64,000 nucleotides of DNA from Methylosinus sp. PW1 (GTDB taxonomy: Bacteria; Pseudomonadota; Alphaproteobacteria; Rhizobiales; Beijerinckiaceae). Position 1 is the stretch's first letter. Each line of letters begins with the position of its first letter. Location: assembly GCF_000745215.1 (NCBI RefSeq), contig NZ_JQNK01000009.1:806001-870000 (forward strand), read 5' to 3'. Below, piece after piece: positions 1 through 9,442 of the stretch. The position numbers and the translations under genes were made by a program. The notes under the pieces were generated by a model. That model did not search any database. It was not told the origin of the DNA and saw only the letters and a list, made by a program, of their open reading frames with translations.

Positions 1-1184
1 AGATCGATCGCCTTGTCCGGCAGAAACCGATCGGAGATGTAGCGATTGGAGAGCGTCGCGGCCGCCACGATCGCGGCGTCGGTGACGCGCACGCCATGGT
101 GCATCTCGTATTTTTCTTTCAGCCCGCGCAGAATGGAGATGGTGTCCTCCACTGTCGGCTCGTCGACGAACACCGGCTGGAAGCGCCGCGCCAACGCCGC
201 GTCTTTCTCCACATGCTTGCGATATTCGTCGAGCGTGGTCGCGCCGACGCAATGCAATTCGCCGCGCGCCAATGCGGGCTTCAGCAGATTGGAGGCGTCC
301 ATCGCGCCATCCGCCTTGCCGGCGCCGACCAGCGTGTGCATCTCGTCGATGAACAATATGATCCCGCCCTGCGCGGCGGTGATCTCGTTCAGCACGGCTT
401 TCAAGCGCTCCTCGAACTCGCCGCGATATTTCGCGCCGGCGATCAGCGAGCCCATGTCGAGCGCGAGCAGCTTCTTGTCCTGCAGCGATTCGGGCACGTC
501 GCCATTGACGATGCGCAGCGCCAGGCCCTCGATGATCGCCGTCTTGCCGACGCCGGGCTCGCCGATCAGCACGGGATTGTTCTTGGTGCGGCGCGACAGC
601 ACCTGAATCGTGCGCCGGATTTCCTCGTCGCGGCCGATGACGGGGTCGAGCTTGCCCTCGCGCGCGGCCTCGGTGAGATCGCGCGCATATTTCTTCAGCG
701 AATCATAGGCGCTCTCGGCCGAGGCGGAATCGGCCGTGCGGCCCTTGCGCAAATCCTCTATGGCGGAGTTGAGCGTCTGCGGCGTCACGCCGGCCTCGCT
801 CAAAATGCGCGCCGCGTCGGTTCCCTTCTCGAGCGCGATGGCGAGCAGCAAGCGCTCGACGGTGACGTAGGAATCGCTGGCCTTTTGCGCGAGCTTCTCG
901 GCATTGTCGAAGAGCCGCGCGGTGGCCTGATTGAGCGAAGGCTGTCCGGCGCCGCCGCCGGAGACTTTCGGCAGCTTGGCGAGCGCGGCTTCCGTCTTGG
1001 CGAGCGCCTCTCGCGAGCGGCCGCCGGCGCGATCGATGAGACCGGCGGAAAGGCCCTGCTCATCGTCGAGCAGCACTTTCAACACATGCTCGGGCGTGAG
1101 CTGCGGATTGCCCTCACGCGTCGCGAGCGACAGCGCGGCCTGCACGAAGCCTTGCGCGCGCGTCGTGTATTTGTCGAAATTCAT
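1..1184 (-). CDS. clpB: ATP-dependent chaperone ClpB (N-terminal part, runs off window)
   Basis: ClpB is a hexameric AAA+ disaggregase that works with DnaK to resolubilise aggregated protein after heat stress. The visible part starts [17 protein letters not shown] and has the two Clp_N repeats (about residues 1-145), then the first AAA+ module with Walker A GEPGVGKT (about 208-215) and Walker B ILFIDEMH (about 276-283). The reading frame is open to position 1, so roughly 394 of about 860 residues are seen; the middle domain and second AAA+ module lie outside. The ATG at 1184 is preceded on the minus strand by GGAGGG at good spacing, which fixes the start. No sigma-32 promoter was identified with confidence in the short upstream region. 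Family assignment is secure. Confidence 0.97.
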   Translation of the reverse strand, partial: MNFDKYTTRAQGFVQAALSLATREGNPQLTPEHVLKVLLDDEQGLSAGLIDRAGGRSREALAKTEAALAKLPKVSGGGAGQPSLNQATARLFDNAEKLAQKASDSYVTVERLLLAIALEKGTDAARILSEAGVTPQTLNSAIEDLRKGRTADSASAESAYDSLKKYARDLTEAAREGKLDPVIGRDEEIRRTIQVLSRRTKNNPVLIGEPGVGKTAIIEGLALRIVNGDVPESLQDKKLLALDMGSLIAGAKYRGEFEERLKAVLNEITAAQGGIILFIDEMHTLVGAGKADGAMDASNLLKPALARGELHCVGATTLDEYRKHVEKDAALARRFQPVFVDEPTVEDTISILRGLKEKYEMHHGVRVTDAAIVAAATLSNRYISDRFLPDKAID

Positions 1185-1428
1185 GGAAACCCTCCGGTCT
1201 CGAGACGCCACGCAAAGCGGCGCGCCTCGTCCCTATATGGCGTGAAAACGGCCCCTTGCGGCGACCTTCACGGCCGATATGGGAAAGACCCTCGCGCTCG
1301 AAAAGAGGGTGCGACGACTGGAGCGCGAGGATTCCCGCTCGAACAGCGAGGGCGAAGCGGCGTTTTTGCGCTCACGCGATCGTTGCCGACCCGAAAGGGG
1401 GGACTCGCGGGACGGCGACGGCGCGGCT

Positions 1429-2748
1429 ATGCTCGCATTTATGCCTTACTTGGAAATTGCCGTCGTCATCGCCTTGACCATGGTCAATGGCGCGCTCGCG
1501 ATGGCGGAGCTCGCCGTCGTATCGGCGCGCCCTGCGCGCCTCCGAGCGTCGGCGGAGCGCGGGGTTCCGGGCGCGCGCGCCGCCCTCGACCTCGCTTCCG
1601 ATCCTGGAAAATTTCTCTCCGCCGTTCAAATCGGCATCACGCTGATCGGCGTGCTATCCGGCGCCTTCTCCGGCGCAACGCTCGGCGCGCGGCTATCCGA
1701 ATGGATCGCGTCTCGAGGCCTGTCTCCGGCCATGTCGGAGACGCTCGGCGTCGGTGTCGTCGTCGCGGCCATCACCTATGTGTCTTTGATCGTCGGGGAG
1801 CTGGTGCCCAAGCAGATCGCCCTGCGCGATCCCGAACGGATCGCCGCCGCCGTCGCTCCGGTCATGAGCGTGCTGGCTCGGCTCGCCGCGCCGCTCGTCT
1901 TCCTTCTCGATCTCTCCGGACGCGCGCTGCTGCGCGCGCTCGGCCATGGCGCGGCGGGCGCGCATCTGGTTTCGGACGAGGAGATCAAAGCGCTCGTGGC
2001 CGAGGCCGAGACGGCCGGCGTTCTGGAGCCGGGCGAGCGCGCGATGATCGCCGGCGTCATGCGTCTCGGCGATCGTCCGGTTCGCGGCGTGATGACGCCG
2101 CGCGGCGAGGTCGACATGATCGATCTCGACGATTCGCCGGAGACGATCCGTGCGGCGATCATCGCCAGCGTCCATTCGCGGCTACCCGCCTATCGCGGCA
2201 AGACCGAGAACATGCTCGGCGTGCTGCAGGCGAAGGACCTGCTCGACTCCTATCTGCGCGGCGAGAGCCCGCAGCCGAGCGAATTCGTGCGCCAGGCCCC
2301 GATCGTCCCGGCCTCCGCCGATGCGCTGGACGTGGTCGAGATGATCAAGCGCGCCTCCGTCCATGTCGCGCTGGTCTTCGACGAATATGGCCACTTCCAG
2401 GGGATCGTGACCGACGCCGACATTCTCGAGGCGATCGCTGGCGGATTCGGGACGGCGGAAGGCCCGCCCGAGCCTCATGCCGTGCAGCGCGACGACGGCT
2501 CATGGCTCATCTCGGGCGCCATGCCCGCCGATGAAATGCTGGAGCTTCTCGCAATGCCCGCGTCCGAGGACCGGAGCTATCAGACGGCCGCCGGCTTCGT
2601 TCTGGCGCATGCCGGCCATCTGCCGGAGATCGGCGAGAGCTTCGACGCGCATGGATGGCGCTTCGAAGTTCTCGACAAGGATGGCCGCCGGATCGACAAG
2701 ATTCTCGCCCAGCGGGCGCTGCGCGGGCAAAGACGCGCAGCGCTCTGA
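1429..2748 (+). CDS. CNNM/CBS-domain membrane protein (hemolysin C / CorC family)
   Basis: This is an integral membrane protein of the CNNM (DUF21) - CBS - CorC_HlyC family, whose members are linked to magnesium or cobalt efflux and, by old naming, hemolysins. From about residue 5 there is a hydrophobic region of three to four membrane segments (LEIAVVIALTMVNGALAMAE onward), with the family signature GELVPKQIAL. Then follow a CBS pair (about 165-300, with GVMTPRGEVDMID and FDEYGHFQGIVTDADIL) and a C-terminal CorC_HlyC domain. The frame is open upstream to an ATG at 1279, but the added 50 residues are charged and non-homologous in character, so I prefer the ATG at 1429 or the one at 1441. About 439 residues is normal for the family. 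Substrate is unknown. Confidence 0.9.
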   Translation: MLAFMPYLEIAVVIALTMVNGALAMAELAVVSARPARLRASAERGVPGARAALDLASDPGKFLSAVQIGITLIGVLSGAFSGATLGARLSEWIASRGLSPAMSETLGVGVVVAAITYVSLIVGELVPKQIALRDPERIAAAVAPVMSVLARLAAPLVFLLDLSGRALLRALGHGAAGAHLVSDEEIKALVAEAETAGVLEPGERAMIAGVMRLGDRPVRGVMTPRGEVDMIDLDDSPETIRAAIIASVHSRLPAYRGKTENMLGVLQAKDLLDSYLRGESPQPSEFVRQAPIVPASADALDVVEMIKRASVHVALVFDEYGHFQGIVTDADILEAIAGGFGTAEGPPEPHAVQRDDGSWLISGAMPADEMLELLAMPASEDRSYQTAAGFVLAHAGHLPEIGESFDAHGWRFEVLDKDGRRIDKILAQRALRGQRRAAL

Positions 2749-2769
2749 CGGAGCGCCGCGACGTCACGC

Positions 2770-3732
2770 TCAATCGGCGAGCGGCAGCTCGCCCGTCCGC
2801 GGCGTCTCGTCGCCGGCGACATTGCCATTCGCCTCCTCGCCCTGCGCGCGAGTGCGGCGGCGGCGGCGCTGATTCAGATGAAAGCCGGCGGCGGCTTCCT
2901 CATGCTCGCGAACGACAGCGCGCTCGGAACGTGCGAAAGCCTCGCCCTCCTCCGGGCCGGCGGCGCGAATCGGCGCGGTGATGAAGGACGGCAGAGCGGC
3001 GGCGGGCGCCTCCTCCTGCGCGGCGGGCTGCACCCGCGGCGGGAAGCGACGCTCGCGATTGCGGTCGAAATTCTGGCGATGCGGACGCTCGCCGCCGCCT
3101 TCGGCGCTCTGCTCGCCGCCATTGTTGCGGTCGCGACGATCGCGGAAGCCGCCGCGATCTTGTCCACCACGATCTTGCCCGCCGCGATCCTGACGCGGCT
3201 GGCGCTCGTAGCGCGGCTGCTCGCCGCCGGCGCGATCGCCGATCGGGCGCTCCTCATAGGGCTGCGGCTGCGGCTGCGGCGCGAATTGCGGCTGCGGCGT
3301 CGGCTGCGCATAAGGCGCGGACGCATAGGGCTGCTGCTGCGGCGGCTGATAGCCGGCGGTCTGCGGCAGGCGCTCGGACAGCGGCGCGAAACGATCCGAA
3401 ATGCCGCTGAAATCGTCATCATCGTCGACATCGGAGTCCGACGCCTCGAAGGGACGGCCGCCATAGCCGCCCTGCGCCTGCTGCTGCGCGGACTGAGCCG
3501 CGGCGATCAGGCGGAAATAATGCTCGGCGTGCTGGAGCAGGCTCTCGGCCATGATGGTGTCGCCGGAGGATTGCGCGTCTCGGGCGAGCTGAAGATATTT
3601 TTCGGCGACATGCTGAGCGGTGCCGCGGATTTTGACGTCGGGACCGTTCGACTCGTAGGAACGCGTGAGGGGATTGGGTCCTTTTCGGCCGCCATTACGG
3701 CCGCGGATGCGTTTATTCTGTCCTGGTCTCAT
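2770..3732 (-). CDS. DUF4167 domain protein
   Basis: The N-terminus (MRPGQNKRIRGRNGGRKGPN, then LTRSYESNGPDVKIRGTAQHVAEKY and a further helical stretch to about residue 80) is the DUF4167 domain, found widely in alphaproteobacteria and usually encoded next to prmC. The remaining 240 residues are low-complexity: Pro/Gln-rich, then Arg/Gly/Asp repeats (QDRGGQDRGGQDRGG around 185-200), then a basic tail. The basic ends suggest nucleic-acid binding, but no function is established. It lies downstream of prmC on the same strand as expected, yet is separated from it by 718 bp, which is unusually far. The stop is 22 bp from the convergent CBS gene. Confidence 0.88.
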   Translation of the reverse strand: MRPGQNKRIRGRNGGRKGPNPLTRSYESNGPDVKIRGTAQHVAEKYLQLARDAQSSGDTIMAESLLQHAEHYFRLIAAAQSAQQQAQGGYGGRPFEASDSDVDDDDDFSGISDRFAPLSERLPQTAGYQPPQQQPYASAPYAQPTPQPQFAPQPQPQPYEERPIGDRAGGEQPRYERQPRQDRGGQDRGGQDRGGFRDRRDRNNGGEQSAEGGGERPHRQNFDRNRERRFPPRVQPAAQEEAPAAALPSFITAPIRAAGPEEGEAFARSERAVVREHEEAAAGFHLNQRRRRRTRAQGEEANGNVAGDETPRTGELPLAD

Positions 3733-4450
3733 CGAATATCCTCGAGAAGGTCCTTACGCTTTGCCGGCTCGGCGTGTCGTGCTTCGGCAGAACGCGCCGA
3801 AAGGGACGAACGCTCGAAACTGCGTCAGAGGCGGAAGCCGGGCGCGGCCATTGCCGCAAGAGCCCGATCCAACGGAGCGGTTCCGCTCGACCTCGAGCGG
3901 AGCATCTGTCCGTTCTGTCGCTTGCGCGATCCCGGCATGGATCGCGCGGCCGGCGCGGCGTTCTGGTGGAACGGCCTGCGCCGAATTCTCTATTTCACTC
4001 GAGCGTGCTTCACCCGAGCGCCTCGCTCCGAGCCGATCGCGCATCACGCGGCCCCGAGAGGCGGCGTCGAAGCGTTCGGCTCGCGGCGAGCGAGTTGCGT
4101 GTCTCACGCCGTCTTCGCGGTCATAGCCAGATCACGAAACCGTCGCTCACGCTCGATTGCTCGAACACATTAGTGTCGCGCCGAACACCCGACCATGCAG
4201 TCTTCTCGCATCGTCTTGTCTGGTTCGAACGGCGGCGCCGGACTCCGGCCTCTGCGGCGCGGGATGCGCGCCATCGGCTAATTTGGGGACCGGCCGTATT
4301 CCCCCTCATCCGCGCTCGGCGTCGCTCACGACGTTCAGCGTCTTTTCGCGAGCGACTATAGTCCACCGGGGAAGCCTCGCCAAGGGCGCGAACGTTCCGT
4401 CGCTCACATAAATAGGGGGTGTAGCCAATTTGTCACGACTTGCGGATGCG
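3733..4450. other. Long intergenic region between DUF4167 gene and prmC
   Basis: About 718 bp without a convincing gene. Open frames on both strands have Arg/Ser-rich shadow composition and no domain. A hairpin-forming palindrome (CCGCTCGA, two bases, TCGAGCGG) is at 3883-3900. The stretch 4380-4440 is less GC-rich than its surroundings. I see no tRNA or rRNA-like segment. Confidence 0.5.
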
Positions 4451-5326
4451 TCAGCTGCGGCGACGCGCCGCGACGGCGCGCTCGCGTCCGCCCGCGTCCT
4501 TGCGAATTCCGGCCGGCTCGAGGCCTTTCTCCGCCATCAGCGCGGCGACGCTGCGCGCCTGCCCGTCTCCCGCCTCGAGCACTGCGGCGCCCTGCGCCGC
4601 CAGCAGACGCGGCAGATCGTCGATGATCTCTCGATAGCAGGCGAGGCCGTCGGCGCCGCCGTCGAGCGCGAGGCGCGGATCATAAAGACGCACCTCCGGC
4701 TCGAGCGCTTCCAATTCGCCGCTTTCTATATAGGGCGGGTTGGAGACGATGAGATCGAAACGCGCGCCGAGCGCATCGGCCCAGCGGCCGCGCAGCAAGG
4801 AGGCGCGATTCGCGAAGCCGCAGCGCGACAGATTGAGCGCCGCGGCGGCGCAAGCCTCCGCGGAAAGATCGACGCCGATCGCCCGCGCCGCGGGAAATTC
4901 GGCGAGCAAAGCGCAGAGAATCGCGCCCGAGCCGACGCCGAGCTCGAGAATCAGCAATGGCTCGCGCCGCCGATCGCGCATGAGCTCGAGCGAAAGCTCG
5001 ATCAGCGTTTCCGTATCCGGACGCGGATCGAGCACATGCGGCGAGACGACGAGATCCTGCGTCCAAAAGCCGCGCATGCCGAGAATGCGCGAAACGGGCT
5101 CGCGCGCCGCGCGGCGCCGCGCGGAATCGCGCAAGGTCGCGAGCGCCGCTTCGCCCAGCTTCGCCATCGGCTCGAGCAGCAGCTCCGCCGCGCCGAAGCC
5201 GCCGGCGGCGAACAGCAGCGCGCGCGCATCGCGTCGCGCATCCTCGATTCCGCTGCGCTCGAGAAAGGCCGCGACCTCCTCGAGCGCCGCGGCGCGGCGC
5301 GCATCCTCGAGCGCGGGAGCGATCAT
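4451..5326 (-). CDS. prmC: Peptide chain release factor N(5)-glutamine methyltransferase
   Basis: PrmC (HemK) methylates the glutamine of the GGQ motif in release factors RF1 and RF2 using S-adenosylmethionine, raising termination efficiency. The protein has the N-terminal helical PrmC domain (about 1-95), the SAM-binding loop LELGVGSGAI (about 127-137) and the catalytic NPPY motif (196-199), followed by the usual PRLALDGGADGL segment. At 291 residues it has normal length. The ATG at 5326 lies 9 bp after the htpG stop, so prmC may be cotranscribed with htpG. The common prfA partner is not adjacent here. Confidence 0.96.
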   Translation of the reverse strand: MIAPALEDARRAAALEEVAAFLERSGIEDARRDARALLFAAGGFGAAELLLEPMAKLGEAALATLRDSARRRAAREPVSRILGMRGFWTQDLVVSPHVLDPRPDTETLIELSLELMRDRRREPLLILELGVGSGAILCALLAEFPAARAIGVDLSAEACAAAALNLSRCGFANRASLLRGRWADALGARFDLIVSNPPYIESGELEALEPEVRLYDPRLALDGGADGLACYREIIDDLPRLLAAQGAAVLEAGDGQARSVAALMAEKGLEPAGIRKDAGGRERAVAARRRS

Positions 5327-5335
5327 GCGGCCGCG

Positions 5336-7240
5336 TCAGCCTTTGGCGAGCAGAGCGGCGACGCGCTTGGCGAAAGCGGCGGCGTCGATCGGCGCCTCGC
5401 CATCGGCGATGCGCGCCGTGTCGAGCAGCAGCCACAAGCCGTCCTGCGCGCCGGCGCGATCGGCCTTGGCCTTTTGCGCGAGCGCCAGCACCGCCTCATG
5501 GCTGGGATTGATCTCGAGGATCGGCTTGCCGAAGACGCCCTTATTGCCGCTCTCCTGCAGCATGCGCGCGAGCTGCAGATCGAAGCCGTGATCGGCGGCG
5601 ATGAGGCAGGCGGGGCTTTCGCGCAAGCGCGTCGAGACGCGCACATCGTCGATATGCTCGGCCAGCGTCTCCTTCAGCACGGCGGTGAGCAGCGCGACAT
5701 CGGCGCTCGCCTCGGCGGGCGGCGTCTCTGAGCCTTCCGGCGCCGGCACGGCGTCCATGTCGGCGGCGCCCTGCGTCACCGATTTGAACGGCTTGCCGTC
5801 ATAGCCGACGGCGCTCGTCACCCAGAAGGCGTCGACCGGATCGTCCAGCAGCAGAACGTCTATGCCCTTGGCGCGATAGCCCTCGAGCTGCGGGCTGGAG
5901 GCGAGCCGCTTCTTGTCGTCGCCGGTGATGTAATAGATCGCTGTCTGATTGGGCCGCAGATTTTCGACATAATCCTTCAGGCTGCGCCCGCCGTCCTGAT
6001 GCTGCGACGTCGAAAATCGTGCAATGGCGAAAATCTCGTCGCGGCGCGCCGGGTCGTCGTGCAGGCCCTCCTTGATGACGGCGCCGAAATTCTTCCACAC
6101 GGCGGCGAATTTCTCCGAATCAGTGGCGGCGAGATCGGCGAGCTCCTTGAGCACGCGCGTGCCGATCGCCTTGCGGATGGCGCCGATGATCGGATTGTTC
6201 TGCACCATCTCGCGCGAGACGTTGAGCGGCAGATCGGCGCTGTCGACGACGATGCGCATGAAACGCAGCCAGGACGGCAGAATATCGGCCTCGCGCGAGA
6301 TCAGCACGCGGCGCACATAGAGCTTGGAGCGGCTCGCGCGCTTGGGGTCGAAGAGATCATAGGGCCGCGAGCCGGGCGCGAAGGCGAGCACCGTATATTC
6401 GGTGCGTCCTTCCGCGCGCCAATGAATGGTGAGCGCCGGCTCGTCGAACTGGCCGGAGATCTGCTGATAGAAATCCTTATAGTCCTGCTCGCTGATTTCC
6501 GATTTCGACCGCGTCCACAGCGCAACGCCGTCGGTGAGGCGACGCGGCTCCTTGCCCTTCTCCTCGATGAGATCGATCGGTATGGCGATGGCGCCCGAAT
6601 GCTCGCGCAAAATCTGCTCGATGCGATAGGGCTCGAGGAACTCGTCCGATTCCGCATTGAGATGCAGCGTGACGCGCGTACCGACGGCGGGCGCGTCCTC
6701 CGCGGCCAGCGGCGCGATGTGGAACGAGCCCTTGCCTTCCGACGTCCACAAAAATGCTTCGGACGCGCCGGCGCGGCGCGTCGCCACCTCTATGTGATCG
6801 GCGACCATGAAGGCCGAATAGAAGCCGATGCCGAAGCGCCCGATCAGCGAGCCTCCCTTGTCGGCGCCGCCCTTGGCCTCGAGATCGTCGAGAAAGGCGC
6901 GCGTGCCGGAACTGGCGATCGTGCCGAGCGCGGCGACGAGATCCTCGCGCGACATGCCGACGCCATTGTCGGCGACGGTCAGCGTGCGCGCCTCCTTATC
7001 GAGCGCGATGGTGACGAGCGGCGCGCCGGCCTGCGCCGCCAGAGCCTCGTTCGCCACAGCCTCGAAGCGCAGCTTCTCGATCGCATCGGCCGAATTGGAT
7101 ACGAGCTCGCGCAAGAAAATGTCGCGCTCCGAATAGACGGAATGCGTCATGAGCTCCAAGAGCCGCGCGACATCGGCCTGAAAGCCGTAATCGCTGCGCT
7201 CGGCTGCGTCGATCGTCTGTGTTTCGGCGTGGTCGGTCAC
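5336..7240 (-). CDS. htpG: Molecular chaperone HtpG (Hsp90)
   Basis: HtpG is the bacterial cytosolic Hsp90, an ATP-dependent dimeric chaperone. The sequence shows the GHKL ATPase domain (SVYSERDIFLRELVSNSADA; DNGVGMS; GRFGIGFYSAFMVAD), the middle domain (VRRVLISREADILPSWLRF) and the C-terminal dimerisation domain. The frame is open far upstream, including an ATG at 7303, but I choose the GTG at 7240 (VTDHAETQ). It has a GCGGAGACG ribosome site just upstream and gives 634 residues, the family length (about 625), whereas the ATG at 7303 has no good site. Confidence 0.95.
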   Translation of the reverse strand: MTDHAETQTIDAAERSDYGFQADVARLLELMTHSVYSERDIFLRELVSNSADAIEKLRFEAVANEALAAQAGAPLVTIALDKEARTLTVADNGVGMSREDLVAALGTIASSGTRAFLDDLEAKGGADKGGSLIGRFGIGFYSAFMVADHIEVATRRAGASEAFLWTSEGKGSFHIAPLAAEDAPAVGTRVTLHLNAESDEFLEPYRIEQILREHSGAIAIPIDLIEEKGKEPRRLTDGVALWTRSKSEISEQDYKDFYQQISGQFDEPALTIHWRAEGRTEYTVLAFAPGSRPYDLFDPKRASRSKLYVRRVLISREADILPSWLRFMRIVVDSADLPLNVSREMVQNNPIIGAIRKAIGTRVLKELADLAATDSEKFAAVWKNFGAVIKEGLHDDPARRDEIFAIARFSTSQHQDGGRSLKDYVENLRPNQTAIYYITGDDKKRLASSPQLEGYRAKGIDVLLLDDPVDAFWVTSAVGYDGKPFKSVTQGAADMDAVPAPEGSETPPAEASADVALLTAVLKETLAEHIDDVRVSTRLRESPACLIAADHGFDLQLARMLQESGNKGVFGKPILEINPSHEAVLALAQKAKADRAGAQDGLWLLLDTARIADGEAPIDAAAFAKRVAALLAKG

Positions 7241-7805
7241 GGGCTCGTCTCCGCTTTTTCTGTCGGCTCCGCCGCGCGCGCCGCTTTCCGCAAATGAAAG
7301 CATGGCCGACGGCGCGTTGGCTCTGGCCGGGATATAGAGATCGTCATTGATCGGCAATGGCGTCCGTCGAGCCGCCTCGAGCGAAACGCGAGAGTGATAT
7401 CGGGGATCGTCCGCGAAGTTGCAAGACGGCGCCATGGGTCGCGCGACTCGATCGCGCGAGACTTGCGAAAGCGTGGAGAGACGAGGCGCCGTGGGGAAAG
7501 CCCGAAACAAGACGGGCCGCCCGAGCGTCGCCCGGCCGGCCCGTCCATCGCCACGAACTCATGTGCTCGAAAAGCGCCCTTCCGGGGGGCTGGGGGGCTG
7601 ACGAAATCCGGAAAAACGGCTTCCCGAGCGTGTCGAGGCAATGGGCTAGATATTGGTCGGCTCCTTTGGCGGACAAGGGGCTCGATATTGGCGAAAATGT
7701 GAAATCTCGGCCAGGCGCGCGCGGCCCATCGTCGTCTCATTGTCATCTTTGTCTTGCCCTCGCGCATTTGCCGCGCGATCATGCCCATGAAATGAGGAAA
7801 GCGGC
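7241..7805. other. Divergent intergenic region between htpG and DUF2794 gene
   Basis: About 565 bp separating divergently transcribed htpG and the DUF2794 gene. It should hold both promoters. Frames here have shadow composition only. A ribosome site (GAGGAAAG) precedes the start at 7806. I found no RNA gene or clear operator. Confidence 0.5.
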
Positions 7806-8219
7806 ATGAGTGAGACGGAGACGACCGATCCCAGCCGGCGGCGCGGCCTGCTCTCTGTCGTGGCAGGCCGCGCGACCAATGAAGCGGACCGGGCCAGGGC
7901 CGCGCCCGAGCGCAGCGCTCCGCTCGTGTCCTTCGATCGGCGTGAGCTGCGACTTCTGCTCGATCTCTATGGCGCCAAGGTCGCCGCCGGCGAATGGCGC
8001 GATTACGCCATCGATTTCTCATCCGCCAAGGCGGTGTTCTCGGTCTTTCGCCGCGCCAGCGAGGCGCCGCTCTATCGCATCGAGAAAGATCCCGAGCTGG
8101 CGCGCCGTCAGGGCGCCTATTGCGTCGTCGCCGCCGGCGGCCTCGTCATGCGCCGCGGCCATGATCTCGCGCGCGTCGTCGCCGTGCTGCAGAAGAAGCT
8201 CGAATTGGTGCGCGACTGA
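7806..8219 (+). CDS. DUF2794 domain protein
   Basis: A 137-residue soluble protein. After a variable N-terminus of about 40 residues comes the DUF2794 core (VSFDRRELRLLLDLYG, then WRDYAIDFSSAKAVFSVFRR, LYRIEKDPELARRQGAY, and a final helix to the end). This family is confined largely to alphaproteobacteria and has no established role. The start has a good ribosome site (GAGGAAAG). It is monocistronic: a strong hairpin follows and the next gene is convergent. Confidence 0.9.
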   Translation: MSETETTDPSRRRGLLSVVAGRATNEADRARAAPERSAPLVSFDRRELRLLLDLYGAKVAAGEWRDYAIDFSSAKAVFSVFRRASEAPLYRIEKDPELARRQGAYCVVAAGGLVMRRGHDLARVVAVLQKKLELVRD

Positions 8220-8246
8220 ACGCATTGGCGCACGCCGGCAAAAGAA

Positions 8247-8270
8247 AAGGCTCCGCCGGAGCGGGGCCTT
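8247..8270. terminator. Bidirectional rho-independent terminator
   Basis: AAGGCTCCGC, loop CGGA, GCGGGGCCTT: a 10-bp stem with one G-U wobble, with an A-rich run before it and TTCCTTT after it. It sits between convergent genes (DUF2794 and the Bax-inhibitor-1 protein) and can serve both strands. Confidence 0.8.
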
Positions 8271-8296
8271 CCTTTATCCCGGATCGGATTGTCCGA

Positions 8297-9070
8297 TCAG
8301 TCGTTGCGCTCGCCGAAGAGGTAGAGCAGCGACTGGAACATGTTGATGAAGTCGAGATAGAGCGACAGAGCGCCGAAGATGCTCTGCTTCTGCACCATCT
8401 CCTGGCCATAGCCGGCGTTCTGATAATAGCCGTCCTTGATCGACTGCGTGTCCCAGGCGGTGAGGCCCGCGAAGATGAACACCGACAGGATCGACAGGGC
8501 GAACTGCATCGCGCTGCTCTGGAAGAACAGGTTGACGAGGCTCGCGAGCACGAGGCCCCACAGGCCCATCACCAGGAAGGAGCCGAAGGCCGAGAGATCG
8601 CGCTTCGTCATATAGCCATAGAGGCTGAGGCCGCCGAAGGCCGCCGCGGTGATGAAGAACACCTTGGCGATCGACGCGCCGGTGAAGACGATCATGATCG
8701 ACGACATCGACAGGCCCATCACCGCCGAGAAGGCGAGGAACAGGTTGCGAGCCGTCGCCGCGGAGATGCGGTCGGCGCGATAGCCCAGGAAGAACACGAA
8801 GGCCAACGGCGCCAGCATCACCGCCCATTTCAGCGGGCTGGTGTAGAGCATCTGGCCGAAGGGCGTGAGGGCGATCTGCCGCCCGCCTTCCTTGGCCACG
8901 GCGAGCATATGCGTGCCGAGCGCGACGACGCCCGTGACGCCGAGACCCAGGACCATATAATTATAGACGCCGAGCATATAGGCGCGCAGGCCCTGGTCGA
9001 TCTCGGCCGTGCCGGCTCTGGAGACCCCGCCCCGATAGCCGAAGCTCGTGTTGCGGTCGAAATTGGACAT
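8297..9070 (-). CDS. Bax inhibitor-1 / YccA family membrane protein
   Basis: A 257-residue polytopic inner-membrane protein with about seven hydrophobic segments after a 25-residue soluble N-terminus. It has the BI-1 family features, including GLSLYGYMTKRDLSAFGSFL and the C-terminal FAGLTAWDTQSIKDGYY. In the bacterial homologue BsYetJ this region includes paired acidic residues forming a pH-sensitive calcium leak. Homologues YbhL and YccA in E. coli interact with membrane proteases; which role applies here cannot be told. The gene stands alone on its strand and shares a terminator with DUF2794. Confidence 0.93.
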   Translation of the reverse strand: MSNFDRNTSFGYRGGVSRAGTAEIDQGLRAYMLGVYNYMVLGLGVTGVVALGTHMLAVAKEGGRQIALTPFGQMLYTSPLKWAVMLAPLAFVFFLGYRADRISAATARNLFLAFSAVMGLSMSSIMIVFTGASIAKVFFITAAAFGGLSLYGYMTKRDLSAFGSFLVMGLWGLVLASLVNLFFQSSAMQFALSILSVFIFAGLTAWDTQSIKDGYYQNAGYGQEMVQKQSIFGALSLYLDFINMFQSLLYLFGERND

Positions 9071-9442
9071 AGCATCCTCTCGAAAAAGGCCGCGCGGCCC
9101 GGTCTATCCGGCCAATCGGCGCGGTCCTCGCCGTCGAATATGGCGTGCGGCCCGCGGAAAAACAAGAGTCCGCGGGCGCAATGCGGCAAAGTTCGCGCTA
9201 TCGCGAGCAAAACGCAAGCAAAAGGCGCAGTATAGGACTCGCGGCGGGCGGCAATTCTATGCCGGGAGGCGGACAAAAGCCGAGCCCGTGCACGCTCTTG
9301 CCGCTCCCTCAGAATGCGCTAACATGCCGCATTGTCGCAGGCGGCGAGCGACCGGGTCGGCCGAACCGGCTCTCGCTTCGTCGTCGGAGCGAAGGCGCCC
9401 ACGGAACGAGGCCCGCAACACATGCTCCATGGGGGAATCATC
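9071..9442. other. Divergent intergenic region
   Basis: About 372 bp between two divergently transcribed genes. It contains stretches such as GGCCGCGCGGCC (9089-9100, palindromic) but no gene, RNA or recognisable operator. A ribosome site GGGGGAATC precedes the start at 9443. Confidence 0.45.

Noticed and set aside
96..2534. Long plus-strand open frame of 812 codons
   Set aside because: Arg/Ala-rich shadow that runs antisense to clpB and out of frame through the CBS gene; both real genes have clear domains.
9332..9442. Upstream extension of the anchored periplasmic protein
   Set aside because: No ribosome site at 9332 and the added residues would precede a complete signal peptide.
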